Below, piece after piece: positions 1-9,484 of a stretch of 64,000 bases of DNA. Each line of letters begins with the position of its first letter. The stretch's first letter is position 1. This stretch comes from Komagataeibacter nataicola. GTDB lineage: Bacteria; Pseudomonadota; Alphaproteobacteria; Acetobacterales; Acetobacteraceae. The notes beneath the pieces are model-generated. The model saw only the letters and a list, made by a program, of their open reading frames with translations, was not told the DNA's origin and made no database searches. The stretch covers positions 38,278 to 102,277 of the forward strand of contig NZ_NIRT01000012.1 of assembly GCF_003207795.1 (NCBI RefSeq), given 5' to 3'. The position numbers and the translations under genes are program-made.

Positions 1-121
1 CTCGGGCGGGCGCAGCACGGTGCCGCAGATCTTCATCGACGGCACGCCCATTGGCGGTTGTGATGACATGATGGCGCTCGAGCGTGCGGGCAGGCTCGAT
101 GGCCTGCTGGGCAAGGCCTGA
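1..121 (+). CDS. grxC: Glutaredoxin, C-terminal fragment (cut by window edge)
   Basis: The frame is open from the first base and ends at TGA 119-121, giving the last 39 residues of a glutaredoxin. The visible part carries the TVPQIFIDG stretch, which contains the family's cis-proline strand, followed by the GGCDD turn that contacts glutathione and a C-terminal helix ending in GLLGKA. Glutaredoxins reduce disulfides and glutathione mixed disulfides in the cytosol. The CPYC-type active site would lie upstream, outside the window. The following DUF1178 gene begins 9 bp later, so the two are probably co-transcribed. Confidence 0.85.
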   Translation, partial: SGGRSTVPQIFIDGTPIGGCDDMMALERAGRLDGLLGKA

Positions 122-130
122 CAGGTCGGC

Positions 131-592
131 ATGATCCGGTATCAGTTGCGCTGTGGCGCGGGGCACGAGTTTGAAGGGTGGTTCCCCGGTAGCGCCGCGT
201 TCGAGCGGCAGGCCGCAGGCGGGCTGCTGTCCTGCCCGCATTGCGGATCGCCCGACGTGACGCGTGCCCTCATGGCGCCCGCCGTCCATACGGGCATGCC
301 CGCGCGGCAGGTAAAGGAAACCGCAACGCCTGCCACGCCCACGCCACCCGGCCATGCGCCACAGGCCATGCCCGACACCATGGTCGCCCTGTTACAGAAA
401 ATACGCGACACGGTTGAAGCACAGTGTGACGACGTGGGCGACCGCTTTGCCGAGGAAGCCCTGGGCATGCACCGTGGCGAGCGTGAGGCCCGGGGCATTT
501 ATGGTAGCATGACGGAACAGGAGCATGCCGAACTTGATGAGGCGGGCGTGGAGGTTCACGCCATTCCATGGGTTCGGCGCGCTGACAGTTAA
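131..592 (+). CDS. DUF1178 family protein
   Basis: This 153-residue protein matches the DUF1178 family, which is widespread in alphaproteobacteria and has no established function. The N-terminus (MIRYQLRCGAGHEFEGWF) and a SCPHCGS knuckle place cysteines at residues 8, 35 and 38, suggesting a small zinc-ribbon-like fold. A proline/alanine-rich linker at about residues 60-80 is followed by a helical C-terminal half with the conserved FAEEALGMHRGE segment. The gene sits directly after a glutaredoxin, an arrangement common in this class, so a redox or metal-linked housekeeping role is possible but unproven. Confidence 0.85.
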   Translation: MIRYQLRCGAGHEFEGWFPGSAAFERQAAGGLLSCPHCGSPDVTRALMAPAVHTGMPARQVKETATPATPTPPGHAPQAMPDTMVALLQKIRDTVEAQCDDVGDRFAEEALGMHRGEREARGIYGSMTEQEHAELDEAGVEVHAIPWVRRADS

Positions 593-659
593 AGGGTAGA
601 CGCAAGCGTGCTCCGGGGCATTCACCGGGACGCGCGCCATGTCGGGGGAACGATTTAAG

Positions 660-1166
660 ATGCACGACACAAAACGGAACACGACCCTGCGCCAGGCGGG
701 TGGCCGCATCATCGCGGCGTTTGCCCTGCCGGCCATGGCCGCGTTATGTGCCATGGCGGTCGGGCTGGCCTCCCCCGCCACCGCCCATGCCGGGGAGCCG
801 GACATTATTGGCCGGTGGATGACCAAGGACCATGACGGCGTGTTCGAGATCAGCCAGTGCGGGCAGGAGGTGTGCGGCAAGCTGGCGGGGCTGCGCTACA
901 CCACCGACATGCCGCGCGACAAGCGCGGCGAGCCCGAATGCAACCTGCCCATGCTCAACGGGTTTACCCCGGACCCCGAAACGAAGGGACACTGGAATGG
1001 CCATGTTACCGATCCGGACACCGGGCATGTGTACCATGCCAAGCTCTGGGTCTCGCAATCGGGGGACCTGAAGCTGCGTGGCTTCGTGGCCGTGCCTTTA
1101 TTTGGTGAAACCGAAACCTGGACCCGCTATACCGGGGATATCGGCCCTGCGTGCAAACTGCCGTAG
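660..1166 (+). CDS. DUF2147 domain exported protein
   Basis: The 168-residue product starts with a basic N-terminus and a hydrophobic stretch ending ATAHA, a typical Sec signal peptide with likely cleavage before GEPDIIGRW. The mature part is a DUF2147 domain (GRWMTKDHDGVFEISQC near its start, LKLRGFV near its end), a small beta-rich periplasmic family of unknown role. Two cysteines (SQCGQEVCGK) could form a disulfide. I chose ATG 660 because GGGGGA lies 11 bases upstream; an in-frame ATG at 639 would add seven residues before the signal. The lactonase gene follows after about 46 bp. Confidence 0.8.
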   Translation: MHDTKRNTTLRQAGGRIIAAFALPAMAALCAMAVGLASPATAHAGEPDIIGRWMTKDHDGVFEISQCGQEVCGKLAGLRYTTDMPRDKRGEPECNLPMLNGFTPDPETKGHWNGHVTDPDTGHVYHAKLWVSQSGDLKLRGFVAVPLFGETETWTRYTGDIGPACKLP

Positions 1167-1212
1167 CAAGCAAGAAAAACAGTTCCAACTGACCGGGATC
1201 GTCCTTTCTGTC

Positions 1213-2442
1213 ATGAGCACCAATATCTCCCGACGTACCTTCGCCACCACCCTGGCGGCCGCCGTGCCTGCGCTGTCGCGGCGCGCGATGGCCCAGGCCA
1301 CGCCGAGCAAGCCCCGCACCATCTGCTACATTGGCGGCTACACCCAACATGCTCCGCCAGGCGGGGCGGGCAACGGGCAGGGCATATCGGTGTTCGAGAT
1401 GAACCCCGATACCAGCAGCCTTTCGCCGCTCATGACCTATGTGGATATCGCCAGCCCGTCCTTCATGGCCATGTCCAGCGATTTTAAGCATCTCTATGCC
1501 CTGAGCGAAATTGATGACTTCAATGCCAACAAGGAAGGCTGCGTCACCGCATTCTCGGTCAACCGCTCGAGCGGGGAACTGACCAAGCTCAACGTCATGC
1601 GCTCGGGCGGCGCCGTGCCCGCGCATCTGAGCATCCATGCTTCAGGCAAATACGTGCTGGTGGCCAACTACATGGGCGGCACGGTTGGCGTGCTGCCCAT
1701 CCACCCCGATGGCAGCCTCGGCGATCCGACCGATGTGGTGCACAATACCGGCCCGCGCATGCCCGACCGTGCGGCGGACAATCCGCCGGGCAACTTTGCC
1801 ATCAGCGACCATTCCATGGCGCATGTGCACATGGTGGCCTCCGACCCCTCGGGCCGCTATGTGCTGGCCTGTGACGCCGGACTGGACCGGGTGTATGTCT
1901 GGACGCTCGACCTGCATACCGGCCGGCTCGTGCCCGCCAAAACACCCTTCATCGCCATGACGCCGGGTTCCGCCCCGCGTCACTTCTCCTTCAACGAAAA
2001 GGGGACGATGATCTACATCCTCGGCGAGCAGGATTCGAAAGTGGTCGCCGCCACCTTCAACCCGCAGACCGGCGAGATCGTGCCGCAGCAGACCGTCAGC
2101 ACCGTCACCCCGCATTTCCGTGGCAGCACGCTGGCTGCTGGCATCCTGCTCTCGCCCAACGGCAAATACCTGTATGTGTCGAACCGGCTGGGCGATTCGC
2201 TGGCCAGCTTCCACGTGAACGATGACGGCACCCTCAACCTGGTGGAAGAAATCTGGATGCATGCCGATTACGGGCGGGCCATGATGTTCGACCCCAGCGG
2301 CACCTTCCTGTTCTGCGCCAACCAGCGCAGTGATTCGGTCACGTCGTTCAAGGCCAATGCCCAGACCGGCGTGCTCGACTTTACATGGAACTTCACCCCC
2401 GTGGGCAGCCCGACCACGTTCGCGTTCATGAACACGATCTGA
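1213..2442 (+). CDS. Tat-exported lactonase, 6-phosphogluconolactonase (YbhE) family beta-propeller
   Basis: This 409-residue protein belongs to the seven-bladed beta-propeller lactonase family (Pgl/YbhE, Pfam Lactonase): YIGGYT opens the first blade, and HFSFNEKG, LSPNGKYLYVSNR and AMMFDPSG mark later ones. The N-terminus carries a clear twin-arginine signal (SRRTFATTL, then an alanine-rich stretch ending AMA), so it should be exported folded, unlike the cytosolic E. coli enzyme. Start ATG 1213 places this signal at the very N-terminus; the frame stays open further upstream inside the preceding gene. An exported enzyme cannot serve the cytosolic pentose phosphate pathway. A periplasmic aldonolactonase acting on gluconolactone is my inference. 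Confidence 0.85.
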   Translation: MSTNISRRTFATTLAAAVPALSRRAMAQATPSKPRTICYIGGYTQHAPPGGAGNGQGISVFEMNPDTSSLSPLMTYVDIASPSFMAMSSDFKHLYALSEIDDFNANKEGCVTAFSVNRSSGELTKLNVMRSGGAVPAHLSIHASGKYVLVANYMGGTVGVLPIHPDGSLGDPTDVVHNTGPRMPDRAADNPPGNFAISDHSMAHVHMVASDPSGRYVLACDAGLDRVYVWTLDLHTGRLVPAKTPFIAMTPGSAPRHFSFNEKGTMIYILGEQDSKVVAATFNPQTGEIVPQQTVSTVTPHFRGSTLAAGILLSPNGKYLYVSNRLGDSLASFHVNDDGTLNLVEEIWMHADYGRAMMFDPSGTFLFCANQRSDSVTSFKANAQTGVLDFTWNFTPVGSPTTFAFMNTI

Positions 2443-2468
2443 GTGGCCAGACCACGGGCGCGCGGCCC

Positions 2469-3236
2469 TTAGTCGCGCACGAGGGCCGCGATGTAGTTCA
2501 CCGACATGTCACGGCTTTCGCGCCAGCCGCCCAGGCCAGGCACCATGCCCGCCACGTCGGTCACGCGCAGGCCAGCGCGGGCGGCGTACTGGCCCAACTC
2601 GGCAGGGGTGATGAACTTCTTCCAGTCATGCGTGCCCACGGGCAGCAGGCGCAGCACGTATTCCGCCCCGATCTTGGCCATGGCCATGGAGCGCCACGTG
2701 CGGTTCATGGTCGAAACCACCATCACCCCGCCCGGCTTGAGCAGGCTACCCAGCATGCACAGGAAGGCGGCGGGATCGGTTACATGTTCGATCACCTCAA
2801 GGGCGGAAATCGCATCGAAGCGGGCATGGTGGGCCACCAGTTCCTCCGCACTGCCGCAGCGATAGGCCAGAGGGCCGGCTGATGCGGGCAGGGGGTGGTG
2901 GCGCAGGTGCAGCCGCCCTGCCGTAATCGCCGCCTGCGAGGCATCAAGCCCGGTCACGTCATAGCCCGCGCGGGCAAATGCCTCGCTGGCCAGCCCCGCG
3001 CCACAGCCGATATCGAGCAGCGTGCGCCGGGCGCCATCGTCCGCCAGGGCAGCGGGCAGATGGCGCATGGCCCAGCCGGTGCGCAGGTCGTTCATGGCGT
3101 GGAGCGGGCGCATGGGGCCTGCGGGGTCCCACCACCGGGCAGCGAGATCGCTAAAATGGGCGATTTCATCCGGGGCGACGGAATCCGCCGACACAACGGT
3201 CGAATCGTGATGCTGCATGGGTGCACCGCCTTTCAT
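2469..3236 (-). CDS. ubiG: Bifunctional 2-polyprenyl-6-hydroxyphenol methylase / 3-demethylubiquinol 3-O-methyltransferase
   Basis: The 255-residue protein is a class I SAM methyltransferase with motif [14 protein letters not shown], post-I VTGLDAS, and the UbiG-specific [13 protein letters not shown] and [14 protein letters not shown] segments, plus [12 protein letters not shown] near the C-terminus. UbiG performs both O-methylations of ubiquinone synthesis at the membrane face. The start at 3236 has GGGAG about 10 bases upstream; an internal ATG at 3218 is the alternative. It is convergent with the lactonase gene and divergent from lysC across 138 bp, an ubiG-lysC arrangement usual in alphaproteobacteria. 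Confidence 0.93.
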   Translation of the reverse strand: MKGGAPMQHHDSTVVSADSVAPDEIAHFSDLAARWWDPAGPMRPLHAMNDLRTGWAMRHLPAALADDGARRTLLDIGCGAGLASEAFARAGYDVTGLDASQAAITAGRLHLRHHPLPASAGPLAYRCGSAEELVAHHARFDAISALEVIEHVTDPAAFLCMLGSLLKPGGVMVVSTMNRTWRSMAMAKIGAEYVLRLLPVGTHDWKKFITPAELGQYAARAGLRVTDVAGMVPGLGGWRESRDMSVNYIAALVRD

Positions 3237-3374
3237 TTGGCTTTCTCCCGCTGGACGCGGAAGCTGGGGAGATGTATGTGACGCGGCTTGCGCATAACGC
3301 AATGCCCCGGATTGGCCAACAGGCCCCCACTCCGGATATGCTGAAGCCCGAGCCATAATGGAGCCATTATTCCG

Positions 3375-4628
3375 ATGTCCCCTACCGTACCGCGGATCGT
3401 GATGAAATTCGGCGGCACTTCCGTCGCTGATCTTGACCGGATTCGGGCCGTGGCGGAAAAAGTCCGGAAACAGGTCGAGGCCGGGTGCGAGGTGGCCGTT
3501 GTGGTCTCCGCCATGTCTGGCGTGACCAACCGCCTTGTCGGTTACTGCCGCGATCTTTCCGCCACGCATGATGAACGTGAATACGATGCTGTCGTTTCCA
3601 CTGGCGAGCAGGTGACCAGCGGCCTGCTGGCCATTGCGCTGCAGAAGCTGGGCATCAACGCCCGCTCCTGGCTGGGCTGGCAGATCCCGCTGCGCACCGA
3701 TAACGCCCATGGCAAGGCCCGTATCGAATCAATCGACGGCATCGCCCTGATCGAGAGCATGCGCGCAGGCCAGGTGCCGGTCGTGGCGGGCTTTCAGGGC
3801 ATTGGGGAAGACGGGCGCATCACCACGCTCGGCCGTGGCGGCTCCGATACCTCGGCCGTGGCGCTGGCCGCCGCGCTGAAGGCGGATCGCTGCGACATCT
3901 ACACGGATGTGGACGGAATCTATACAACAGATCCCCGTATTGTTACCAAGGCACGCAAGCTGGACCGCATCACCTACGAGGAAATGCTGGAGCTGGCATC
4001 GGTCGGCGCCAAGGTACTCCAGACCCGGAGCGTGGAACTGGCCATGAAGGAGCGCGTGCGCGTGCAGGTGCTCTCCAGTTTCAATGACGGGCCAGCACCA
4101 TCGGAAGGGCATCTGCCCGGTTCATTAGTCGTGGATGAGGACGAAATCGTGGAACAGGAACAGGTCGCCGGCATTGCCTACTCCCGGGACGAGGCAAAGG
4201 TTTCCGTCCGCCAGCTTCCCGATCGGCCGGGTATTGCCGCCGCCGTGTTCGGCCCGCTGGCCGACGCCAACGTGAACGTGGACATGATCGTGCAGAGCAC
4301 CGGCGATGACGGCATGACCAACATGACCTTCACCGTGGGCAAGGCCGACCTCGCGCGCGCCATTGCGGTGCTGGAAAGCACGCACGCCACCACCCGGTAT
4401 GCCGAACTGCAGACCGATGACAGCGTGGTCAAGATCAGCGTCGTGGGCGTGGGCATGCGCTCGCATGCCGGTGTGGCCAGCACCATGTTCCGCACCCTGG
4501 CCGAGCGCAACATCAACGTGCAGGTCATCTCGACGAGCGAGATCAAGGTCTCGGTGCTGATCGCCTCCGAATATACCGAGCTGGCCGTGCGCGCGCTCCA
4601 CACCGCCTACGGGCTGGATGCAGCGTGA
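3375..4628 (+). CDS. lysC: Aspartate kinase
   Basis: The 417-residue enzyme phosphorylates aspartate, the first step toward lysine, threonine and methionine. KFGGTS at residues 11-16 is the catalytic N-terminal motif and GRGGSDTSA the second nucleotide/substrate segment. Two ACT regulatory domains follow, one opening at [11 protein letters not shown] (about residue 275) and one at [12 protein letters not shown] (about residue 355), so feedback inhibition by lysine and/or threonine is expected. GGAG lies about 11 bases before ATG 3375. The stop overlaps the GTG start of the next gene by 4 bp, implying translational coupling. Confidence 0.95.
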   Translation: MSPTVPRIVMKFGGTSVADLDRIRAVAEKVRKQVEAGCEVAVVVSAMSGVTNRLVGYCRDLSATHDEREYDAVVSTGEQVTSGLLAIALQKLGINARSWLGWQIPLRTDNAHGKARIESIDGIALIESMRAGQVPVVAGFQGIGEDGRITTLGRGGSDTSAVALAAALKADRCDIYTDVDGIYTTDPRIVTKARKLDRITYEEMLELASVGAKVLQTRSVELAMKERVRVQVLSSFNDGPAPSEGHLPGSLVVDEDEIVEQEQVAGIAYSRDEAKVSVRQLPDRPGIAAAVFGPLADANVNVDMIVQSTGDDGMTNMTFTVGKADLARAIAVLESTHATTRYAELQTDDSVVKISVVGVGMRSHAGVASTMFRTLAERNINVQVISTSEIKVSVLIASEYTELAVRALHTAYGLDAA

Positions 4629-5716
4629 GCACGACCATGCCCGCCACCGCTGATGCCCCGTCCGCCCTGATCGACCCCGCGCGCCGCAGGGAGGCCCGTG
4701 CCCGCCTCGACCACCTGTGGGGCCGTGGCACGCGCTTTCTGGGTAGCGAATACGCGCTGCTGGCAGGTGCGATGTCGTGGGTAAGCGAGCGCAATCTTGT
4801 CTCGGCCATTTCCAACGCGGGCGGCTTTGGGGTTCTGGCCTGCGGCGCGATGGAACCCGAGCGCCTGGCCGAGGAAATCGCGGGCACGCAAGCTCTGACC
4901 CAAAAGCCCTTTGGCGTGAACCTGATTACCATGCACCCCCGGCTTGATGAGCTGGTGCAGGTCTGCATCAGGGCGGGCATTACCCATGTGGTGCTGGCGG
5001 GCGGCATTCCGTCCGGCCCGGTCATCCGCGCCATCAAGGACGGGGGGGCAAAGGTCATCGCCTTCGCGCCCGCCTTCGTGCTGGCCAAGCGGCTGATGCG
5101 GCTGGGTGTCGATGCGCTGGTGATCGAGGGATCGGAAGCGGGCGGGCATGTCGGCCCCGTGTCGCTGACGGTGCTGGCGCAGGAAATCCTGCCCCATATC
5201 CATGACGTGCCGGTGTTTGTGGCGGGCGGGCTGGGGCGAGGGGATGCGATCCTGTCCTATCTCGAACAGGGCGCGTCAGGCGCGCAGCTTGGCACGCGCT
5301 TCGCTGCCTCACGCGAGAGCATCGCGCATGAAAACTTCAAGAAGGCCTTCATCCGCGCCAATGCGCGTGATGCCGTGACATCGGTACAGCTTGACGAGCG
5401 TTTTCCGGTCATTCCGGTGCGGGGGCTGAACAATGCGGGCACCCGGCGCTTCATGCAGCACCAGGCGGAAACGCTGCGCCGCTTTCAGGGTGGTGAACTG
5501 ACCAGGGAAGCTGCCCAGCTCGACATCGAGCATTTCTGGGCGGGCGCCCTGCGCCGCGCCGTGATCGATGGCGATGTGGAGAATGGATCGGTCATGGCCG
5601 GGCAGTCCGTGGGCATGATCACCGCCGAGCAGCCGGTCAGCGAAATTATCAATCAGCTGGTCGATCAGGCCATCGATGCCCTGATCCGTCAGGAAGAGAG
5701 GGCCCGCTACGGATGA
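4625..5716 (+). CDS. NAD(P)H-dependent flavin oxidoreductase (nitronate monooxygenase / 2-nitropropane dioxygenase family)
   Basis: The 363-residue protein is an FMN TIM-barrel of the nitronate monooxygenase family, which also contains FabK-type enoyl-ACP reductases. Typical segments are SNAGGFGVL, PFGVNLIT, the EGSEAGGHVG loop with the family's catalytic-site histidine, and FVAGGLGRGDAI with LGTRF for the FMN phosphate. The GTG start at 4625 shares bases with the lysC stop. The substrate cannot be read from sequence. A canonical fabI is present at 52639-53478, so a role as the main enoyl reductase is unlikely, and detoxification of nitronates or another flavin-linked reduction is more plausible. 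Confidence 0.85.
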   Translation: MSTTMPATADAPSALIDPARRREARARLDHLWGRGTRFLGSEYALLAGAMSWVSERNLVSAISNAGGFGVLACGAMEPERLAEEIAGTQALTQKPFGVNLITMHPRLDELVQVCIRAGITHVVLAGGIPSGPVIRAIKDGGAKVIAFAPAFVLAKRLMRLGVDALVIEGSEAGGHVGPVSLTVLAQEILPHIHDVPVFVAGGLGRGDAILSYLEQGASGAQLGTRFAASRESIAHENFKKAFIRANARDAVTSVQLDERFPVIPVRGLNNAGTRRFMQHQAETLRRFQGGELTREAAQLDIEHFWAGALRRAVIDGDVENGSVMAGQSVGMITAEQPVSEIINQLVDQAIDALIRQEERARYG

Positions 5717-6843
5717 CCGACGGCAAGCGCATTTTTCGCGGCAAGGCAACGCCGGGCACGCCCGCGCCGGCACCGGGCGCCTCTTCCATCGCCTCGGTGG
5801 GCGACATGCTGCGTGCGCGCCGCGAGGAGCTGGGCTGGAACCTGCCCGATGTCGCGGCATGGCTGCGCATCCGTCTGCCGTACCTGCAGGCCCTTGAGGA
5901 GGGACGCCCCGGCGAGCTTCCCGGATCGGCCTATGCCATTGGCTTCCTGCGCAGCTACGCCAATGCGCTGGGGCTGGAAGGCGAACAGCTTGTCGAACGT
6001 TTCAAGATAGAAAGCCGGGGCGCCTTTACCCGCAAGGCCGAACTGTCCTTTCCCGTGCCACTGCCCGATCGGGGGCTGCCAACCGGCGTGCTTCTGCTGT
6101 GTGGCCTCGTGATTCTGGTGGGCGCCTATGCGGGGTGGTACAAGCTGACCGGCTCGCAGGGCATTCATGACCTTCCGGCCAAGCTGACGCTGCCTGGCCT
6201 GTCATCGGGCACGACCGCGTCGCCGCAGGTGGCCTCGGTGCTGCCGCCCGCCGATGAACGGCCCGCGCCGCAGCCCCTGCCACCGCAGGAGCGCGAGGCG
6301 CTGACCGGCACACCCGCCATGCTGCCGCCAGCGGCAGCGCTCCCGCCCATGCCCGCGCCGGCGGCTCCCTCGCAGCCGCTCGAAAAAATGGGCGAGGATC
6401 GCAACGTGCTGGCCCAGCAGGCCCAGGCGACGGCAGCCCCCGCTGCTGCTACCGACAGCGTGACCCTGAGCGCATCGGCCGCGACCTGGGTGCAGGTGCG
6501 CAAGCATGGTGGTCCGGTCCTGTATGACCATGTGCTCCAGCCCGGTGAGACATGGCAGACACCGCAGGGGCAGTCCGGGCTGGAACTGACCGTGGGCAAT
6601 GCAGGCGGCCTGACGCTTGCCGCAGGCGGGGTTACGACCCAGCCGCTCGGTCGCAATGGAGAAGTGCGGCACAATATCCCGCTCAGCCCGGCTGCAGTGG
6701 CTGATGGCTCGGTGATGCATGCCGCACCGGTGGCAAATATCCACCCGCCAATGCCTTCACCCATGCAGCCAGGCGGCACAACCGCCACAGGGAGCGGCAA
6801 TAATCTCTCTCCGCCCCTCCCGCAGCACATCAATCCAGAGTAA
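5713..6843 (+). CDS. rodZ: RodZ-like cytoskeletal/HTH membrane protein with DUF4115 domain
   Basis: The 376-residue protein has a cytoplasmic HTH_25 domain (about residues 28-95: GDMLRARREELGW, LPYLQALEEG, AIGFLRSYANALGL), one transmembrane helix at about 122-145, a long proline/alanine-rich periplasmic linker, and a C-terminal DUF4115 beta domain from about 255 (WVQVRKHGGPVLYDHVLQPGE). This architecture is RodZ, which ties MreB to the cell-wall elongation machinery. The ATG at 5713 overlaps the preceding stop by 4 bp. The linker is unusually long and low in complexity, as often seen in acetic acid bacteria. Confidence 0.85.
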   Translation: MTDGKRIFRGKATPGTPAPAPGASSIASVGDMLRARREELGWNLPDVAAWLRIRLPYLQALEEGRPGELPGSAYAIGFLRSYANALGLEGEQLVERFKIESRGAFTRKAELSFPVPLPDRGLPTGVLLLCGLVILVGAYAGWYKLTGSQGIHDLPAKLTLPGLSSGTTASPQVASVLPPADERPAPQPLPPQEREALTGTPAMLPPAAALPPMPAPAAPSQPLEKMGEDRNVLAQQAQATAAPAAATDSVTLSASAATWVQVRKHGGPVLYDHVLQPGETWQTPQGQSGLELTVGNAGGLTLAAGGVTTQPLGRNGEVRHNIPLSPAAVADGSVMHAAPVANIHPPMPSPMQPGGTTATGSGNNLSPPLPQHINPE

Positions 6844-6879
6844 AAGGGTCTCCTACGGCATGGTCCACATTGTGATCGC

Positions 6880-6898
6880 CATGCCGGGAACCGGCATG
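6880..6898. other. Short inverted repeat between rodZ and ispG
   Basis: CATGCCGG and CCGGCATG are separated by GAA, forming an 8-bp hairpin in the 135-bp gap before ispG. No T-run follows, so it may be a processing or attenuation hairpin rather than a full terminator. Confidence 0.4.
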
Positions 6899-6978
6899 TA
6901 ACAGACTATCGGGCCGTGCCAGGCCGCCGCTACGGCGGGCCGGAGCACACACCGCCGCCTTATGTGGAGGGCACAGAA

Positions 6979-8139
6979 ATGAGCAGCTATCGTCCCTATC
7001 AGCACATCGAACGCCGCAAGTCGCGGCAGATCCATGTCGGCAACGTGCCGGTCGGTGGTGATGCCCCGGTTTCGGTGCAGACCATGACCAACACGCTGAC
7101 CACCGATGCCGAGGCCACGATCGCGCAGATCCGCCGCGCCGAGCTTGCGGGCGTGGATATCGTGCGCGTGTCCTGTCCCGATGAGGAAAGCACGAAGGCG
7201 TTAGCCGAGATCGTGCGCGAAGTGAACGTGCCGATCGTGGCTGACATCCACTTTCACTACAAGCGCGCCATCGAGGCCGCCCAGGCAGGGGCCGCGTGCC
7301 TGCGCATCAACCCCGGCAATATTGGCAGCGCCGAGCGCGTGCGCGAGGTGGTGAAGGCAGCCAAGGACCACAACTGCTCCATCCGCATCGGCGTCAATGC
7401 CGGTTCGCTTGAGAAGCACCTGCTGGAAAAATACGGCGAGCCCAACCCCGAAGCCCTGGTGGAAAGCGCGCTCGAACACGCCAAGATCCTTGAAGATCAT
7501 GATTTCCATGAGTTCAAGATCAGCGTGAAGGCATCGGACGTGTTCATGGCGGTCGCGGCCTACCAGCAACTGGCCGATGTGTGCGACCATCCGCTGCATA
7601 TCGGCATTACCGAGGCAGGCAGCAAGCGCGCAGGCACGGTCAAGTCCTCCATCGGGCTGGGCAACCTTTTGTGGGCGGGCGTGGGTGACACGATGCGCGT
7701 CTCGCTCTCGGCCGAGCCAGAAGAGGAAGTGCTGGTTGGCTGGGATATCCTGAAGTCACTCGGCCTGCGCCACCGTGGTGTGAAGATCATTTCCTGCCCG
7801 TCCTGCGCGCGGCAGGGCTTCAACGTGATCGAAACCGTGCAGACGCTGGAAGATCGCCTGGCCCATATCAAGACGCCCATGACGCTGTCCATCATCGGCT
7901 GCGTGGTCAATGGCCCCGGTGAGGCGCTGATGACCGATATCGGCGTGACCGGCGGCGGTTCAGGCCGCCACATGGTCTATTCCGCTGGCAAGCAGGACCA
8001 CACCATGCCTGCTGGTGACATGATCGAACACATCGTGGACCTGGTGGAGAAGAAGGTGGCCGTGCTGGAAAAGGCGGATGCCAGCAACACCCCAGCCGAG
8101 GAAATGGCCCGCGAAGCCAGCATGTCCACCACGGACTGA
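6979..8139 (+). CDS. ispG: 4-hydroxy-3-methylbut-2-en-1-yl diphosphate synthase
   Basis: The 386-residue protein is IspG/GcpE, which converts MEcPP to HMBPP in the MEP isoprenoid pathway. The three [4Fe-4S] cysteines are visible at residues 273, 276 (SCPSCAR) and 308 (GCVVNGPGE), with the conserved glutamate at 315. The start at 6979 has a strong GGAGG about 8 bases upstream; an open extension to 6916 lacks family similarity. IspG takes electrons from ferredoxin or flavodoxin. It provides isoprenoid precursors for the ubiquinone and hopanoids on which acetic acid bacteria rely. Confidence 0.95.
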   Translation: MSSYRPYQHIERRKSRQIHVGNVPVGGDAPVSVQTMTNTLTTDAEATIAQIRRAELAGVDIVRVSCPDEESTKALAEIVREVNVPIVADIHFHYKRAIEAAQAGAACLRINPGNIGSAERVREVVKAAKDHNCSIRIGVNAGSLEKHLLEKYGEPNPEALVESALEHAKILEDHDFHEFKISVKASDVFMAVAAYQQLADVCDHPLHIGITEAGSKRAGTVKSSIGLGNLLWAGVGDTMRVSLSAEPEEEVLVGWDILKSLGLRHRGVKIISCPSCARQGFNVIETVQTLEDRLAHIKTPMTLSIIGCVVNGPGEALMTDIGVTGGGSGRHMVYSAGKQDHTMPAGDMIEHIVDLVEKKVAVLEKADASNTPAEEMAREASMSTTD

Positions 8140-8147
8140 ATCAAACG

Positions 8148-8200
8148 CCGCGCGCCCGGCAGGGCGCGCGGCCCGGCTGGTGGCCTGCGTGCGGGCCACC
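8148..8200 (+). terminator. Tandem GC-rich hairpins between ispG and hisS
   Basis: Two hairpins occupy the 86-bp gap. The first has a perfect 10-bp stem (CCGCGCGCCC, loop GGCA, then its complement at 8162-8171). The second pairs GGTGGCC (8179-8185) with GGCCACC (8194-8200). Neither is followed by a T-run, so they may attenuate transcription or set an RNA processing point rather than stop transcription. Confidence 0.45.
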
Positions 8201-8225
8201 GGTATGAAGACAGGAATATCGCGTA

Positions 8226-9482
8226 GTGAGCAGCTTACAGCCCGTTCGTGGCACCCATGACCTGATTGGTGAGGAACGCAGGCGGTTCAACCATGTAGTG
8301 GAAACCGCGCGCCGCATTGTTGGCCTGTACGGGTTTGATGAGTGGTCGACCCCTGTGTTCGAGGATACGCGGGTCTTTTCGCGCTCGCTGGGCGATACGT
8401 CAGATGTTGTCTCGAAAGAGATGTACACATTCGAGGACCGTGGCGGTGAATCCCTGACCCTGCGGCCCGAGGGCACGGCAGCCATCTGTCGCGCGCTGGT
8501 CACCAATGGGCTGACCCAGTCGCTGCCGCAGAAGGTGTTCTACGCCGGGCCCATGTTCCGCTACGAACGCCCGCAGAAGGGGCGCTACCGCCAGTTTCAC
8601 CAGATTGGCGCCGAACTGCTGGGATCGGCCGAGCCGCTGGCCGATGCAGAGGTCATCGCCATGGGCCGCGACGTGCTGCACGCGCTTGGCATTGGCGATG
8701 AAGTGGTGCTGGAACTCAACACATTGGGCGACAGCGCCAGCCGCGATGCATGGCGTACGGCGCTGATCGCCTATTTCAGCGAACGGCGTGCCGAACTCTC
8801 CGCCGACAGTCAGGCCCGGCTGGAGCGCAACCCGCTGCGCATCCTTGACAGCAAGGCCCCGCAGGACCGTGCGCTGGTGGCGGATTCTCCCACCATTGCC
8901 CAGTATCTCACGCCCGAGGCGCAGGCCTTCTGGGATGGGCTGCGCAGCACGCTGGACACGATGGGCGTGCGCTTTCGGGAAAATCCGCGCATTGTTCGCG
9001 GCCTGGATTATTACGGGCACACCGCCTTCGAGTTCGTGACCGAGCGCCTTGGCGCGCAGGGTACCGTGCTGGCTGGTGGCCGGTATGACGGGCTTGTTGC
9101 CGAGATGGGTGGGCCAGCAACGCCCGCCATTGGCTGGGCTGGCGGGATCGAGCGCCTGTCCATGCTGCTTGAGGATGTTCCGGCCGAGCCGCGTCCGGTT
9201 GCCGTCGTGCCGATGGGCGCGGATGCGCAGGCCGCGGCCCTGATCGTGCTGCAGCGCCTGCGGGCTGCGGGCATCCGGGCTGAAACCTCCTATCGCGGCA
9301 ACATGAAGCGCCGCATGGAGCGTGCCAACCGCATGAAGGCATCGCATGTCGTGGTGATTGGTAGCGACGAGATTGCACGCGGCGTGGTCCAGCTCAAGAA
9401 CCTCGATAGCGGGCACCAGACCGAGGTGCCCCTTGATGGCGTGGCCGCCGCCCTGCAGGCCGGAACCGCCGCAGGGGGCTGA
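8226..9482 (+). CDS. hisS: Histidyl-tRNA synthetase
   Basis: This 418-residue class II synthetase starts with the family's [10 protein letters not shown]. Motif 2 ([19 protein letters not shown]), the histidine-binding [13 protein letters not shown] and the C-terminal anticodon-binding domain (from about residue 325) are all present. RPEGTA precedes motif 2 as usual. The start is GTG at 8226. The stop is 2 bp before the prfA start, so hisS and prfA form a translation-related operon. Confidence 0.95.
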   Translation: MSSLQPVRGTHDLIGEERRRFNHVVETARRIVGLYGFDEWSTPVFEDTRVFSRSLGDTSDVVSKEMYTFEDRGGESLTLRPEGTAAICRALVTNGLTQSLPQKVFYAGPMFRYERPQKGRYRQFHQIGAELLGSAEPLADAEVIAMGRDVLHALGIGDEVVLELNTLGDSASRDAWRTALIAYFSERRAELSADSQARLERNPLRILDSKAPQDRALVADSPTIAQYLTPEAQAFWDGLRSTLDTMGVRFRENPRIVRGLDYYGHTAFEFVTERLGAQGTVLAGGRYDGLVAEMGGPATPAIGWAGGIERLSMLLEDVPAEPRPVAVVPMGADAQAAALIVLQRLRAAGIRAETSYRGNMKRRMERANRMKASHVVVIGSDEIARGVVQLKNLDSGHQTEVPLDGVAAALQAGTAAGG

Positions 9483-9484
9483 GC

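Noticed and set aside
1078..1212. Upstream extension of the lactonase frame into the DUF2147 gene
   Set aside because: It would bury the Tat signal inside the protein and overlap the preceding gene; ATG 1213 gives a proper signal peptide.
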